Assembly: GCF_012927245.1 (NCBI RefSeq)
Contig: NZ_JABBGE010000009.1
Location: 186,001 to 250,000 of the forward strand
Length of the DNA stretch: 64,000 bases
Direction: 5' to 3'
Source of the DNA: Streptomyces sp. R302
GTDB taxonomy: Bacteria > Actinomycetota > Actinomycetes > Streptomycetales > Streptomycetaceae
The stretch's first letter is position 1; each line of letters opens with the position of its first letter. Both the position numbers and the translations under genes were made by a program. The notes beneath the pieces were generated by a model. That model saw nothing but the letters and a program-made list of their open reading frames with translations. It was not told where the DNA came from and ran no database searches. Of the stretch, positions 53,311 to 62,102 are shown piece after piece.

Positions 53311-54192
53311 ATGCGACGTCTTCTCGCCCTGCTCGCCGCCCTGTGTACGGCGCTCGGGCTCGCCATCCTGCTCCCCGCCACCGCCGGCGCGGCCCCCGCC
53401 TGCGTCACCGCCTGGAACTCGGGCCAGGTCTACACGGGCGGCATGACCGCCTCGTACAACGGCCACAACTGGTACGCGAAGTGGTGGACGCAGAACGAGC
53501 GCCCCGGCTCCACCGACGTCTGGCGCGACGAGGGCGCCTGCGGCACGGGCGGCGGCGGCACCCCCGACCCGTCCGGATTCGTCGTCACCGAGGCGCAGTT
53601 CAACCAGATGTTCCCGAACCGGAACCCCTTCTACACGTACGCGGGTCTGGTCGCCGCGACCAAGAAGTACCCGGCGTTCGCGGGCACCGGTGGCGACACC
53701 GTGAAGAAGCAGGAGGCCGCGGCCTTCCTCGCCAACGTCTCCCACGAGACGGGCGGCCTGGTCCACATCGTGGAGCAGAACACGGCCAACTACCCGCACT
53801 ACTGCGACGGGAACCAGCCGTACGGCTGCCCGGCCGGCCAGGCCGCCTACTACGGCCGCGGCCCGATCCAGCTCTCCTGGAACTTCAACTACAAGGCCGC
53901 CGGCGACGCCCTCGGCATCGACCTCCTGAACAACCCCTGGCGGGTCGAGCGCGAGCCGGACGTCGCCATGATGACCGGCCTCTGGTACTGGAACACCCAG
54001 AACGGCCCCGGCACCATGACCGCCCACAACGCCATGGTCGACGGCGCCGGCTTCGGCCAGACCATCTGGGCGATCAACGGCTCCCTGGAGTGCAACGGCG
54101 GCAACCCCGCCCAGGTCCAGAGCCGCGTCACCACGTACCAGCAGTTCACCCGGATCCTCGGCGTCCCGGCGGGCGCGAACCTGTACTGCTAG
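53311..54192 (+). CDS. secreted GH19 chitinase with chitin-binding domain
   Basis: This 293-aa enzyme has a signal peptide (MRRLLALLAALCTALGLAIL, cleavage near residue 28), a type 5/12 carbohydrate-binding domain (about 31-77, with NGHNWYAKWWTQNERPG), a Gly/Thr linker and a family 19 catalytic domain with acidic residues E146 (NVSHETGG) and E155. It cuts chitin outside the cell. DasR-like sites upstream predict repression lifted by glucosamine-6-phosphate. It ends with LYC as usual for bacterial GH19. Confidence 0.95.
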   Translation: MRRLLALLAALCTALGLAILLPATAGAAPACVTAWNSGQVYTGGMTASYNGHNWYAKWWTQNERPGSTDVWRDEGACGTGGGGTPDPSGFVVTEAQFNQMFPNRNPFYTYAGLVAATKKYPAFAGTGGDTVKKQEAAAFLANVSHETGGLVHIVEQNTANYPHYCDGNQPYGCPAGQAAYYGRGPIQLSWNFNYKAAGDALGIDLLNNPWRVEREPDVAMMTGLWYWNTQNGPGTMTAHNAMVDGAGFGQTIWAINGSLECNGGNPAQVQSRVTTYQQFTRILGVPAGANLYC

Positions 54193-54199
54193 GCGGGGC

Positions 54200-54667
54200 C
54201 TACCGCTGGTCCCCCTCGGCGGCCTCGACGGCCTCCAGCGCCGCCGACAGCCGCTCCAGCACCCGTACCGTCTCGTCGAAGGCATCCTGGCCGCCCAGCT
54301 CCCGCACGAGCCGGGCGGCCAGCTCCGCGTGGCCCGGATCGATGCGGGCGATCGCCGCGCGGCCGGCCTCCGTGGGAGCGAGCAGCTTGGCGCGGCGGTG
54401 CGCGGGGTTGGGGGCGTAGACGGCGAGGCCGTCGCCGACGAGCAGGTCGGCGATCCGCTGGACGCTCTGCCGGGTGATGCCCATGACCCGGGCGATCCCC
54501 GCCACCGGCAGCGGCTCGGCCAGGACCGCCCCGAGGACCTGCCACCAGGCGGCGGTCAGTCCGGCGGGCTCGGCCAGCTTCTCCGAGACGGCGAGGAGCC
54601 GGCCGTTGAGCCGGAAGACGGCGAGGGCGGTCCGGCTCAGCGCGTCCTGCGGGGCGCGGCGGCTCAC
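54200..54667 (-). CDS. MarR-family transcriptional regulator
   Basis: This 155-aa protein has a MarR winged helix: LTAAWWQVLGAVLAEPLPVA, then GIARVMGITRQSVQRIADLL and YAPNPAHRRAKLLAPTEAGR. The GTG start overlaps the stop of the DJ-1 gene (GTGA), so it is second in a two-gene operon. The strong inverted repeat touching the DJ-1 start is its likely operator. Confidence 0.88.
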   Translation of the reverse strand: MSRRAPQDALSRTALAVFRLNGRLLAVSEKLAEPAGLTAAWWQVLGAVLAEPLPVAGIARVMGITRQSVQRIADLLVGDGLAVYAPNPAHRRAKLLAPTEAGRAAIARIDPGHAELAARLVRELGGQDAFDETVRVLERLSAALEAVEAAEGDQR

Positions 54668-55257
54668 CCGTTCAGCTCGGCGAAGGCCGCCGGGTCGGAG
54701 TGGTGGAAGAGCCGGTACCAGGCGTCCCGCTTCCCCTCGTACGCGCCGAGGCGGGCGAAGACCTCCCGGGCGAAGGCGACCGGTTCGGTCGGCCCCGCGG
54801 TGATCAGGTCGCCGTCGGTGACCGCGTCCGCCTCGACGTACCGCTCCCCGCCCGCGTACCCGGTGGCGGCGAGGTAGGAGGAGGCGGCGCTGGTGTGCGC
54901 CCGGTCGTCGAGCAGCCCCTCCCGGGCGAGCCCGGCGGTGGCCCCGCAGATGGCGGCGACCGGCACCCCGGCGCCCAGGAAGGCCCGGGCGGCGGCGGTG
55001 AAGGGCGCGAGCTCGTCGCCCTCGTCGTACTTCTCGGCTCCGGGCAGGATCAGCAGCGCGCTGTCCTCGGGGCGCAGCTCGTCCAGCGCGAGGTCGGGCA
55101 GGATCCGGATCCCCGCGATCGTGGTGACCGGCTTCCCGGTGTCCGCGCCCACGGTCCGGACGGTGTACCCGGCGCGGGCGAGCCACGCGGTGGCGTGCCC
55201 CGTCTCCCAGTCGGCGAGGGTGTCGTACACGGCGAGGTGAACGGTCTCCGAGGTCAT
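54664..55257 (-). CDS. DJ-1/PfpI-family protein
   Basis: This 197-aa protein has the class I glutamine-amidotransferase-like fold: VHLAVYDTLADWETGHATAW, LLILPGAEKYDEG and the nucleophile elbow VAAICGATAGLA with Cys at residue 104. Relatives act as chaperone-like deglycases or small hydrolases and respond to oxidants or aldehydes. The ATG at 55257 directly follows the operator repeat. No ribosome site fits between, so the mRNA may be leaderless. Confidence 0.87.
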   Translation of the reverse strand: MTSETVHLAVYDTLADWETGHATAWLARAGYTVRTVGADTGKPVTTIAGIRILPDLALDELRPEDSALLILPGAEKYDEGDELAPFTAAARAFLGAGVPVAAICGATAGLAREGLLDDRAHTSAASSYLAATGYAGGERYVEADAVTDGDLITAGPTEPVAFAREVFARLGAYEGKRDAWYRLFHHSDPAAFAELNG

Positions 55258-55290
55258 GACAGCAGGCTGTCGCCATGACAGCCTGCTGTC
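55258..55290 (-). promoter_or_regulatory. operator/promoter touching the DJ-1 start codon
   Basis: GACAGCAGGCTGTC and GACAGCCTGCTGTC are exact complements separated by five bases; each arm is itself a near-palindrome (GACAGC-2-GCTGTC). Read on the minus strand, TTGACA begins one base outside the repeat and CAGCCT lies 17 bases later, six bases before the ATG. Promoter and operator coincide, and the transcript probably starts at or near the start codon. Confidence 0.75.
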
Positions 55291-55422
55291 AAGAGGGGCG
55301 GCGGGAGCCGGCGACGGAATCCGCAGCCGCCCGGTCGGCAGAGCACAGTGTCGTGTCCGGCGCGTTCTCGGTGGACAAGATGGTGATGGCCGCCCCACCT
55401 GCGGTTCCTTACCCTCGGGTGC

Positions 55423-56787
55423 ATGACCCCTCATGTCATCGAACCCGATCCCCAGGCCGGTGCCGCCGTCAAGGCCGCGGACCGCGCGCACGTCTTCCAC
55501 TCCTGGTCCGCCCAAGGCCTGATCGACCCGCTCGCCGTGGCCGGCGCGGAGGGTTCGTACTTCTGGGACTACGACGGCAACCGCTACCTCGACTTCACCA
55601 GCGGCCTCGTCTACACCAACATCGGCTACCAGCACCCCAAGGTGGTCGCCGCCATCCAGGAGCAGGCCGGGAAGCTCGCGACCTTCGCGCCCGCCTTCGC
55701 CGTCGACGTCCGCTCCGAGGCCGCACGCCTCATCGCCGAGCGCACCCCCGGCGACCTGAACAAGATCTTCTTCACCAACGGCGGCGCCGAGGCCGTCGAG
55801 AACGCCGTCCGGATGGCCCGGCTGCACACCGGCCGCCACAAGGTGCTCTCCGCCTTCCGCTCGTACCACGGCGCCACCTCCACCGCGATCAACCTCACCG
55901 GCGACCCCCGCCGCTGGGCCTCCGACACCGGCTCCGCCGGCGTCGTGCGCTTCTGGGCGCCCTTCCTCTACCGCTCGCCGTTCTACGCGGAGACCGAGCA
56001 GCAGGAGTGCGAGCGCGCCCTCGCGCACCTGGAGGACACCATCGCCTTCGAGGGTCCGGCGACGATCGCCGCGCTCATCCTGGAGACCGTCCCCGGCACC
56101 GCCGGCATCATGACCCCGCCGCCCGGCTACCTCGCCGGCGTCCGCGAGATCTGCGACAAGTACGGCATCGTCTTCGTCCTCGACGAGGTCATGGCCGGCT
56201 TCGGCCGCACCGGCAAGTGGTTCGCCGCCGAGCACTTCGACGTCGTCCCCGACCTGATGACCTTCGCCAAGGGCGTCAACTCCGGCTACGTGCCGCTCGG
56301 CGGCGTCGCCATCAGCGAGGAGATCGCCGCCACCTTCGCGACCCGCCCCTACCCGGGCGGCCTCACCTACTCCGGCCACCCGCTGGCCTGCGCCGCCGCC
56401 GTCGCCACCATCCACGTGATGGAGGACGAGAAGGTCGTCGAGAACGCCGCCCGCGTCGGCGAGCAGCTCCTCGGCCCCGGCCTGCGCGCGCTCGCCGAGC
56501 GCCACCCGTCGGTCGGCGAGGTCCGCGGCATGGGCGTCTTCTGGGCGCTCGACCTGGTCAAGAACAAGGAGACGCGCGAGCCGCTCGTCCCGTACAACGC
56601 GGCCGGCGAGGCCAACGCCCCCATGGCCGCCTTCGGCGCCGCGGCGAAGAAGAACGGCCTCTGGCCCTTCGTCAACATGAACCGCACCCACGCCGTCCCC
56701 GCCTGCAACGTCTCCGACGACGAGGTCAGGGAGGGCCTGGCAGCCCTCGACGCGGCCCTCACGGTCGCCGACGAGCACACGGTCTGA
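55423..56787 (+). CDS. class III PLP aminotransferase
   Basis: This 454-aa enzyme shows the class III pattern: FWDYDGNRYLDFTSGLVYTN, FTNGGAEAVENAVRMARLHT, FVLDEVMAGFGRTGKWFA and the PLP-lysine loop MTFAKGVNSGYVPLGGVAIS. Relatives act on beta-alanine, taurine, putrescine or GABA with pyruvate or 2-oxoglutarate. The substrate cannot be read. It is a single gene, divergent from the DJ-1/MarR operon. Confidence 0.88.
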   Translation: MTPHVIEPDPQAGAAVKAADRAHVFHSWSAQGLIDPLAVAGAEGSYFWDYDGNRYLDFTSGLVYTNIGYQHPKVVAAIQEQAGKLATFAPAFAVDVRSEAARLIAERTPGDLNKIFFTNGGAEAVENAVRMARLHTGRHKVLSAFRSYHGATSTAINLTGDPRRWASDTGSAGVVRFWAPFLYRSPFYAETEQQECERALAHLEDTIAFEGPATIAALILETVPGTAGIMTPPPGYLAGVREICDKYGIVFVLDEVMAGFGRTGKWFAAEHFDVVPDLMTFAKGVNSGYVPLGGVAISEEIAATFATRPYPGGLTYSGHPLACAAAVATIHVMEDEKVVENAARVGEQLLGPGLRALAERHPSVGEVRGMGVFWALDLVKNKETREPLVPYNAAGEANAPMAAFGAAAKKNGLWPFVNMNRTHAVPACNVSDDEVREGLAALDAALTVADEHTV

Positions 56788-56827
56788 CCCGCCGGCGCCA
56801 CCGCGCGGGCCGTGGTGGCGACCGGGC

Positions 56828-57718
56828 CTAGCCGCACTCCGGCGTGCCGCACCGCGTCGCGTCGGGCAGCAGGCAGGCCAGCCGGGCGAGGGCCTGCTCG
56901 GAGGGGGAGCCCGCCTCGGCGCTGAAGACCACGGCCCGCTCGCCGGAGCCCGAACGGTGCTCCAGCGTGACGACGGACAGCTCCATGCGCCCGGCCACGG
57001 GATGGTCGAACGTGACCGGGCCGCAGGAGTCCTGCGGCCCGTCGCCCGCCGCCTTGGCGGAGGCGCGCCACCACAGTGCGGTGAACTCGTTGCTGTTCTC
57101 GGTCAGTTCGGAGATCAGCTCGGTGAGCAGGCGGTCCGTCGGATACCGCTCGACGGCCCCGCGCAGCGAGGCGGCCACCCCGGCCGCCGGCCGGTCACGG
57201 CGCCCGAACAGGGCGCGGGTGCGGGGGTCGAGGAAGACCATCCGGGCGAGGTTGGGCCGGACGACGAGATACGCGGCGGGGTCCGGCTGGGGCGCCGTGC
57301 CGCGCAGGTGCCAGGCGAGCAGCGCGCTTCCGAGCGGATTCCAGTCGACGACGTCGTGGCGGTGGTTGAGCACCACGGCGGGCAGCGACGGCATCGACGC
57401 GGCGACGCGCCGCACGGCGTCGGCGCCGTCCCGGCCCGCGGCCTGGTTCGCCAGCCAGTAGAGGTGCGCCCGCTGGGTGTTGTCGAGGAGCAGGGCGCGG
57501 GCGATCGCGTCGAGGACCGCGGGCGAGACCCGGCGCGCCCGCCCCTGTTCGATGCGGGCGTAGTAGTCGTGACTGATCCCGCCGAGGAGCGCCACCTCCT
57601 CCCGCCTCAGTCCGGGGACGCGGCGCTGGGACGTGCCGGGAGGCAGGCCGACCTCTTCGGGCGTGACGAGACAGCGCTGGGACCGGAGGAAATCGCCCAA
57701 GCGGGCTGCATCATTCAT
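56828..57718 (-). CDS. XRE regulator with MmyB-like ligand domain (copy 1)
   Basis: This 296-aa protein has an N-terminal helix-turn-helix (LGDFLRSQRCLVTPEEVGLP, then VPGLRREEVALLGGISHDYY and ARIEQGRARRVSPAVLDAIA). A MmyB-type PAS-like domain follows with VVLNHRHDVVDWNPLGSALL and MVFLDPRTRALFGRRD. MmyB proteins regulate antibiotic clusters in Streptomyces and bind fatty-acid-like ligands. A similar regulator follows upstream on the same strand. Confidence 0.9.
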   Translation of the reverse strand: MNDAARLGDFLRSQRCLVTPEEVGLPPGTSQRRVPGLRREEVALLGGISHDYYARIEQGRARRVSPAVLDAIARALLLDNTQRAHLYWLANQAAGRDGADAVRRVAASMPSLPAVVLNHRHDVVDWNPLGSALLAWHLRGTAPQPDPAAYLVVRPNLARMVFLDPRTRALFGRRDRPAAGVAASLRGAVERYPTDRLLTELISELTENSNEFTALWWRASAKAAGDGPQDSCGPVTFDHPVAGRMELSVVTLEHRSGSGERAVVFSAEAGSPSEQALARLACLLPDATRCGTPECG

Positions 57719-57810
57719 GGAAACACGGTTCCACGGGAATGGAATGCCCCGCCAGTCCCCAGCCTGCCCCTATTGATCATTCCCTAATCCGGCCATGTGC
57801 GGCCGTCGGT

Positions 57811-58668
57811 TCATTCCTTGAGGAGCGAGGCGAGTGCCGCTTCCGACGAAGATCCGGATTCGGCCCGGTAGAGGACGATGCACTGGTCAGCGGCGTCCGG
57901 CAGCCGGAGCGTCTCGAACGACAGCGTCAGCGTCCCCACCTTGGGGTGATGTACGGAGCGGGTGCCGTGGGTCTTGTCCCAGACGACATGCCCGGACCAG
58001 ATCTCGGCGAACTCCGCACTCTTGTCGTTGAGGCGGTGAATGAGGGCGGAAAGTCGGGAGTCCCCCGGATATCGGCCCGCCATGACACGCAGATATCCCG
58101 CCAATTCGTGGGCCTCGTCCATCCAATGCGGATAGAGCGCGCGGGAACCCGGTTCGAGGAAGACGAGTTCGGCGAGGTTGGGCAGGTCTCCGTCCCGGGT
58201 GGCCGGGCCGAGGTCGATGTGGCCGGAGAAGAGGATCCGGGCGAGCCGGTTCCACGCCAGGATGTCGACCCGGCGCCCGAGCAGGACGGCGGGCCCGTTC
58301 TCGTACGCCGCGATCATGCGGGCGACGGCCGGCCGGGCGTTCTCGGTCAGGGGCTGCGGATTCCTCGGCGCCGGGCCGGAGCGGGCGGCGAGGTCGTGGA
58401 GATGGGCCCGCTCGTCCGGGCTGAGCCGCAGCGCGGTGGCCAGGGCGTCGAGGACCTCGGGAGAGGCGGTGCCGTTCTGCCCTTGTTCGAGGCGTGTGTA
58501 GTAGTTGACGCTCACCCGGGCGAGCTGGGCCACTTCCTCCCGCCGCAGTCCGGACACCCGTCGGCGCTTCCCGGCGTCACCGGTCAGTCCGACGTCCTCG
58601 GGACTCAGCCGGCCGCGCCTGATCTGCAGGAAGCGTCCGAGTTCCAATTCCCCCGTAGCCTTCTTCAT
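57811..58668 (-). CDS. XRE regulator with MmyB-like ligand domain (copy 2)
   Basis: This 285-aa protein has the same plan: LGRFLQIRRGRLSPEDVGL, then RVSGLRREEVAQLARVSVNY and YTRLEQGQNGTASPEVLDAL, and a ligand domain with VLLGRRVDILAWNRLARILF and LVFLEPGSRALYPHW. It shares only the family pattern with copy 1, so the pair is an old duplication or two recruited regulators. GGAGG nine bases before the ATG at 58668 supports this start. It lies between copy 1 and the putative biosynthetic genes. Confidence 0.9.
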   Translation of the reverse strand: MKKATGELELGRFLQIRRGRLSPEDVGLTGDAGKRRRVSGLRREEVAQLARVSVNYYTRLEQGQNGTASPEVLDALATALRLSPDERAHLHDLAARSGPAPRNPQPLTENARPAVARMIAAYENGPAVLLGRRVDILAWNRLARILFSGHIDLGPATRDGDLPNLAELVFLEPGSRALYPHWMDEAHELAGYLRVMAGRYPGDSRLSALIHRLNDKSAEFAEIWSGHVVWDKTHGTRSVHHPKVGTLTLSFETLRLPDAADQCIVLYRAESGSSSEAALASLLKE

Positions 58669-59028
58669 GGATGCCCGCCTCCTCAGCCGTCGCCGCGCGT
58701 GATGTGCGGCCGGTCGGTGCGCGAAATCCATGCGAGGGGGAAATCCCCCGCCGATCTTGATCTGTGGGGTGGCACGTGCGAGTGGCCCGACGGGCCGCCG
58801 GACGGGTTCGTTCTCGATGGCATATTCACGAGCTGCGTCGAATGCCATGGTCTCTGCAAGGCGAGTCCCATGTGATTCCCCCTGTTGTCCTGCCGGGCCG
58901 GGTCGGTCGCCCATGGAACGGTCAGGCTCCGAACTCGGCCCCGGTGATTCGGTTGTCCGGTGATCATAGCAACTGGCCGAAGCTCATCAAGTGGACTTGT
59001 CCGGACGGCAGTTACCGATGGTGGCAAA

Positions 59029-59089
59029 GAGGGGTTCGAGAAATCGAATGATTGATATTCCAAGAATCAATCATTCCTCGGAACCCCTC
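59029..59089. repeat. long imperfect inverted repeat with AT-rich inner arms
   Basis: The outer arms GAGGGGTTCGAG and CTCGGAACCCCTC pair with one bulge. The inner arms GAATGATTGAT (59046-59056) and ATCAATCATTC (59066-59076) pair perfectly around a nine-base loop. The AT content is exceptional for this genome. It may be an operator or a second terminator. Confidence 0.7.
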
Positions 59090-59098
59090 CTCCGCACG

Positions 59099-59138
59099 CC
59101 TCAGGCCCCTGGCGGGGGGCGGTACCAGGGGCCTGAGG
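59099..59138 (-). terminator. terminator of the monooxygenase-hydrolase gene
   Basis: A perfect 14-bp stem (CCTCAGGCCCCTGG and complement) with a 12-base loop lies 60 bases after the minus-strand stop codon. Confidence 0.8.
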
Positions 59139-59200
59139 ACGGGGGGCGACACCCGGACAACCGACAGGTGGAATACCGGATATCCGCCGCCTCCTCGCGA

Positions 59201-61669
59201 CTACTTCGCGAGGAAGTCCTCCAGCAGCGTGGCGAGCGCGATGGGCGTCTCCACCATGGGGTAGTGGCCCGCGTTGCCGATGACCGCCAGCTCGCCGTGG
59301 GGGTAGTGCTTCATCCAGGTCCCGTTCATCGCCTCGGCGGTGACCGCCGGGTCGTTCTCGCCCACGACCACGAGGGCGGGTATCTCCGAGCCGGTGATCC
59401 GGGCCGAGAAGTCCGTGGTGCGGAAGGAGTCCAGGTAGCTGCGGAAGGCGACCGGCCCGACCGCCTTCATCGAGGCGTCCGCCCAGGCGTTCACCCAGGT
59501 CGACGAGAGCTTGTCGCCGGTGGTCATGTTGATGACGATCCGGCGGTTCTCCACCTTGTGCGCCGCCTCGGCGAACAGCGGGAAGTCCTCGTCCGGGATC
59601 GGCATGCCGGACGCCGGCACCGGGCTGAGGCCGATCAGCTTGCGCACCCGGTCCGGGGCCTTGAGGAGCACCTGCTGGGCCGGCTGGCCGCCCAGTGAGT
59701 GGCCGATCAGGGAGAACTCCTGCCAGCCGAGGTGGTCGGCGAGCGCCAGCACGTCCGAGGCGATCTCGTCCGTGCTGTACGTGCCCGTCTCGTCGCGGGC
59801 GTCGCTGAAGCCCCGCGCGTCCATGAAGGCGTACGAGAACCGGCTCCCGTCCAGGTACGGCCACCAGGCGCTGAAGGTCTCGTGCCCGCCGAACAGCGAG
59901 TGCAGCACGATCACCTTGTGCGGGCCGTCACCGACGGTGCGGGCGGGCGGGACGTAGCGGCCGGACACGGCCATGGTTGCCTCCAGGGGGGAATCGGTGG
60001 ACCGGAGCGCCCGGTCGGTGTCGTGGTCGGCGGCAGGCCCCGGCAGCAGCAGGCGCCCGAACTCCGCGTGCAGTTCGTCGAGGTCCTCACGGTGTCCGTG
60101 CAGGACGATGTGGCCGTCCGGGCGGACCAGGTGGAAACCCGGCCGTCCGCAGTGCAGTTCGCGGGCCGCGCGCCGGGACGGGTCGCCCTTCCGGCCCCGC
60201 CCGGCGCGGCGCGGCGCCTCCGTGACGTCCACGACGCGGACCGCGCGGCCGAAGGGCTGCGCGAGCCGGCGTACCGCCTCGGCGAGGTCCGCCCCGGCGG
60301 CCCGCCTCGGGTCGGGGGAGACCAGGACCGCGAACGGGCCGGGATCGGCTCCTGGCCCCGCCAGGCCCAGGTCGACGGCGAGTCCGCGGGGCAGGGCGGC
60401 GCCCTCACGGGCGTGCCTGCGCAGCGTGGACCTGAGCGAGCACCAGGACGTGCGGTGCGTCCGCTGTCCGCGCGCGGTGCCCGGCTCGGGGGTGTACACC
60501 CAGCGCCGGCCGGCCGCGATCGGCAGGTAGAAGCGGTCGAGGGCGCGGGTGCGGTCGAGCGCCTTCATCGCGGTGTCGCGCAGCAGGACCTGGCCGGTGC
60601 CGGTCCACATGGCCGCGCGGGTCTGCAGGTCGGTGTCGCGGACCACGGCGTCGGCCACCGGGGCGCGTTCCGCGGTGTACGTGGCGAGCAGCTCGGGCCT
60701 CGCGTGTCCCCGCACCACCGAGGCCAGCTTCCACGCCAGGTTCTGCGCGTCCTGCATGCCCGTGTTCAGGCCCTGGCCGCCCATCGGGCTGTGCGCGTGC
60801 GCCGCGTCGCCGGCCAGGAAGACCCGGCTCAGCTGGAAGGAGGCGGCGCGCCTGCGGTGCAGCCGGAAGGTGGTGACCCAGTCCGGGTCGACGAGGCGCA
60901 GTCCGCCGGGGCCGCGCATGTCGACCAGGCGCTGCATGTCCTCCAGGGTGCCCTCGGTGAGCCCGGCGGGCGCGTTGGTGAAGAAGCGGTACAGGCCGTG
61001 CGGCTGCGGGACGATCGCCAGGACGCCGAGCCGGGACTGGTGGTAGTGGATCTCGTCGGGTGCCAGCGGGTTGTTCTCTATGCGGGCGTCGGTGATGAGG
61101 AAGCGGTTCTCGTACGTCGCCCCTTCGTAGGCGATGCCCAGCTGGTTGCGGACGGCGCTGGCGGCGCCGTCCGCGCCGATCACCCAGGGCACGGTGAACC
61201 GCTCGACGGAGCCGTCGGAGTGTTCGAGGGTGGCGGTGACGTCGGTGCCGGGGGTGACGGCGCCGGAGAAGTCGACGCCGTGCAGGGCGAGGAGCCGCAC
61301 CCCCCGCTCGATGGTGCCGCCGAGCCCCTTGAGGCCGGCGGTGAGGATCTCCTCGGTGCTGCGCTGGGGCAGGCAGTGCGGGGCCATGCCCTCGGTCATC
61401 CGCATCCGGGACACCGGCTGCTTCTCCGAGTAGTAGGTCATCTGGCGGAGCTCCACGGACACGTCCCTCAGATGCTCCGAGAGGCCCAGGTCCTCAAGGA
61501 TGTCGAGGGTGCGCGGCCAGACGAGCATGGCCTTGGAGTAGACGCTCGGGCCCGCCGCGGAGTCGATCAGCCGCACCCTGACCCCGCGCCGCAGCAACTC
61601 GCAGGCCGCGGTGAGTCCGGTCGGGCCGGCGCCGACGACGAGTACGTCGTACTCGTTCTCGTTCGACAT
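59201..61669 (-). CDS. FAD-dependent monooxygenase fused to an alpha/beta hydrolase
   Basis: This 822-aa protein has three parts. Residues 1-400 are a PHBH/TetX-type flavin hydroxylase: dinucleotide motif VVGAGPTGLTAA (11-22), DG motif VIGADGAAS (163-171) and GD motif FLAGDAAHAHSPMGGQGLNT. Residues about 405-545 look like the thioredoxin-like C-terminal domain of polyketide hydroxylases. Residues 570-822 are an alpha/beta hydrolase with VIVLHSLFGGHE, nucleophile GHSLGG (656-661) and a late His in NAGHYPMVE. Codon 566 is an ATG preceded by GGAGG at six bases (59974), so the hydrolase could also be made alone. Probable tailoring enzyme of an aromatic metabolite. Confidence 0.88.
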   Translation of the reverse strand: MSNENEYDVLVVGAGPTGLTAACELLRRGVRVRLIDSAAGPSVYSKAMLVWPRTLDILEDLGLSEHLRDVSVELRQMTYYSEKQPVSRMRMTEGMAPHCLPQRSTEEILTAGLKGLGGTIERGVRLLALHGVDFSGAVTPGTDVTATLEHSDGSVERFTVPWVIGADGAASAVRNQLGIAYEGATYENRFLITDARIENNPLAPDEIHYHQSRLGVLAIVPQPHGLYRFFTNAPAGLTEGTLEDMQRLVDMRGPGGLRLVDPDWVTTFRLHRRRAASFQLSRVFLAGDAAHAHSPMGGQGLNTGMQDAQNLAWKLASVVRGHARPELLATYTAERAPVADAVVRDTDLQTRAAMWTGTGQVLLRDTAMKALDRTRALDRFYLPIAAGRRWVYTPEPGTARGQRTHRTSWCSLRSTLRRHAREGAALPRGLAVDLGLAGPGADPGPFAVLVSPDPRRAAGADLAEAVRRLAQPFGRAVRVVDVTEAPRRAGRGRKGDPSRRAARELHCGRPGFHLVRPDGHIVLHGHREDLDELHAEFGRLLLPGPAADHDTDRALRSTDSPLEATMAVSGRYVPPARTVGDGPHKVIVLHSLFGGHETFSAWWPYLDGSRFSYAFMDARGFSDARDETGTYSTDEIASDVLALADHLGWQEFSLIGHSLGGQPAQQVLLKAPDRVRKLIGLSPVPASGMPIPDEDFPLFAEAAHKVENRRIVINMTTGDKLSSTWVNAWADASMKAVGPVAFRSYLDSFRTTDFSARITGSEIPALVVVGENDPAVTAEAMNGTWMKHYPHGELAVIGNAGHYPMVETPIALATLLEDFLAK

Positions 61670-61703
61670 GGTGGTCTCCTGCGTGCTCGCGGATCGGGTC
61701 GGC

Positions 61704-62102
61704 TCAGTGGAAGGCCAGGGCGATGGCGTAGCTGTCCTCGTGCATGTGGTAGCGGGTGATCTTCCCGTCCGTGACCCGGAGTTCGAGCGCGAACTCCGAG
61801 GCGAAGCTCTTGCCGGTCGCGGTGACGCGGTACCGGAAGGAGCCGAGGACGACGGCGAGTTCGCCGTCGACGAGCGTGTGGGCGGTCTCGAAGGACTCGG
61901 GGGTCATGTTCTCGCCGGCCATCCGGAAGAAGTCGCGGACGTCGGAGTGGCTCTCGCGCCGGCCCATCCACGGGATGAGCGCGGTGTCTCCGGGGGTGAA
62001 CCAGTCGACCGGCTCGGCGACGAACTCCAGGGCGCCTTCGACGTCGCCCTTGCTGATTCGGGCGAAGAACGCCTCGACTGTGGAACGGGTGTCTGCGGTC
62101 AT
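61704..62102 (-). CDS. SnoaL/NTF2-like protein
   Basis: This 132-aa protein has the NTF2-like pattern: STVEAFFARISKGDVEGALE, WFTPGDTALIPWMGRRESHS, VRDFFRMAGENMTPESFE and a closing ELRVTDGKITRYHMHEDSYA. Members include polyketide cyclases and hydroxylase partners in antibiotic clusters, and general stress proteins. It lies 34 bases upstream of the monooxygenase gene, so they are one operon. The ATG at 62102 was chosen over one six codons upstream. Confidence 0.85.
   Translation of the reverse strand: MTADTRSTVEAFFARISKGDVEGALEFVAEPVDWFTPGDTALIPWMGRRESHSDVRDFFRMAGENMTPESFETAHTLVDGELAVVLGSFRYRVTATGKSFASEFALELRVTDGKITRYHMHEDSYAIALAFH

Larger units (their letters stand above)
58669..59200. other. 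intergenic region with operator-like repeats
   Basis: No convincing gene in these 532 bases. It holds a 12-base palindrome CAAGTGGACTTG (58988-58999), a long imperfect inverted repeat (59029-59089) and a terminator (59099-59138). Promoters for the regulator gene at 58668 must lie in the left part. Confidence 0.5.
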
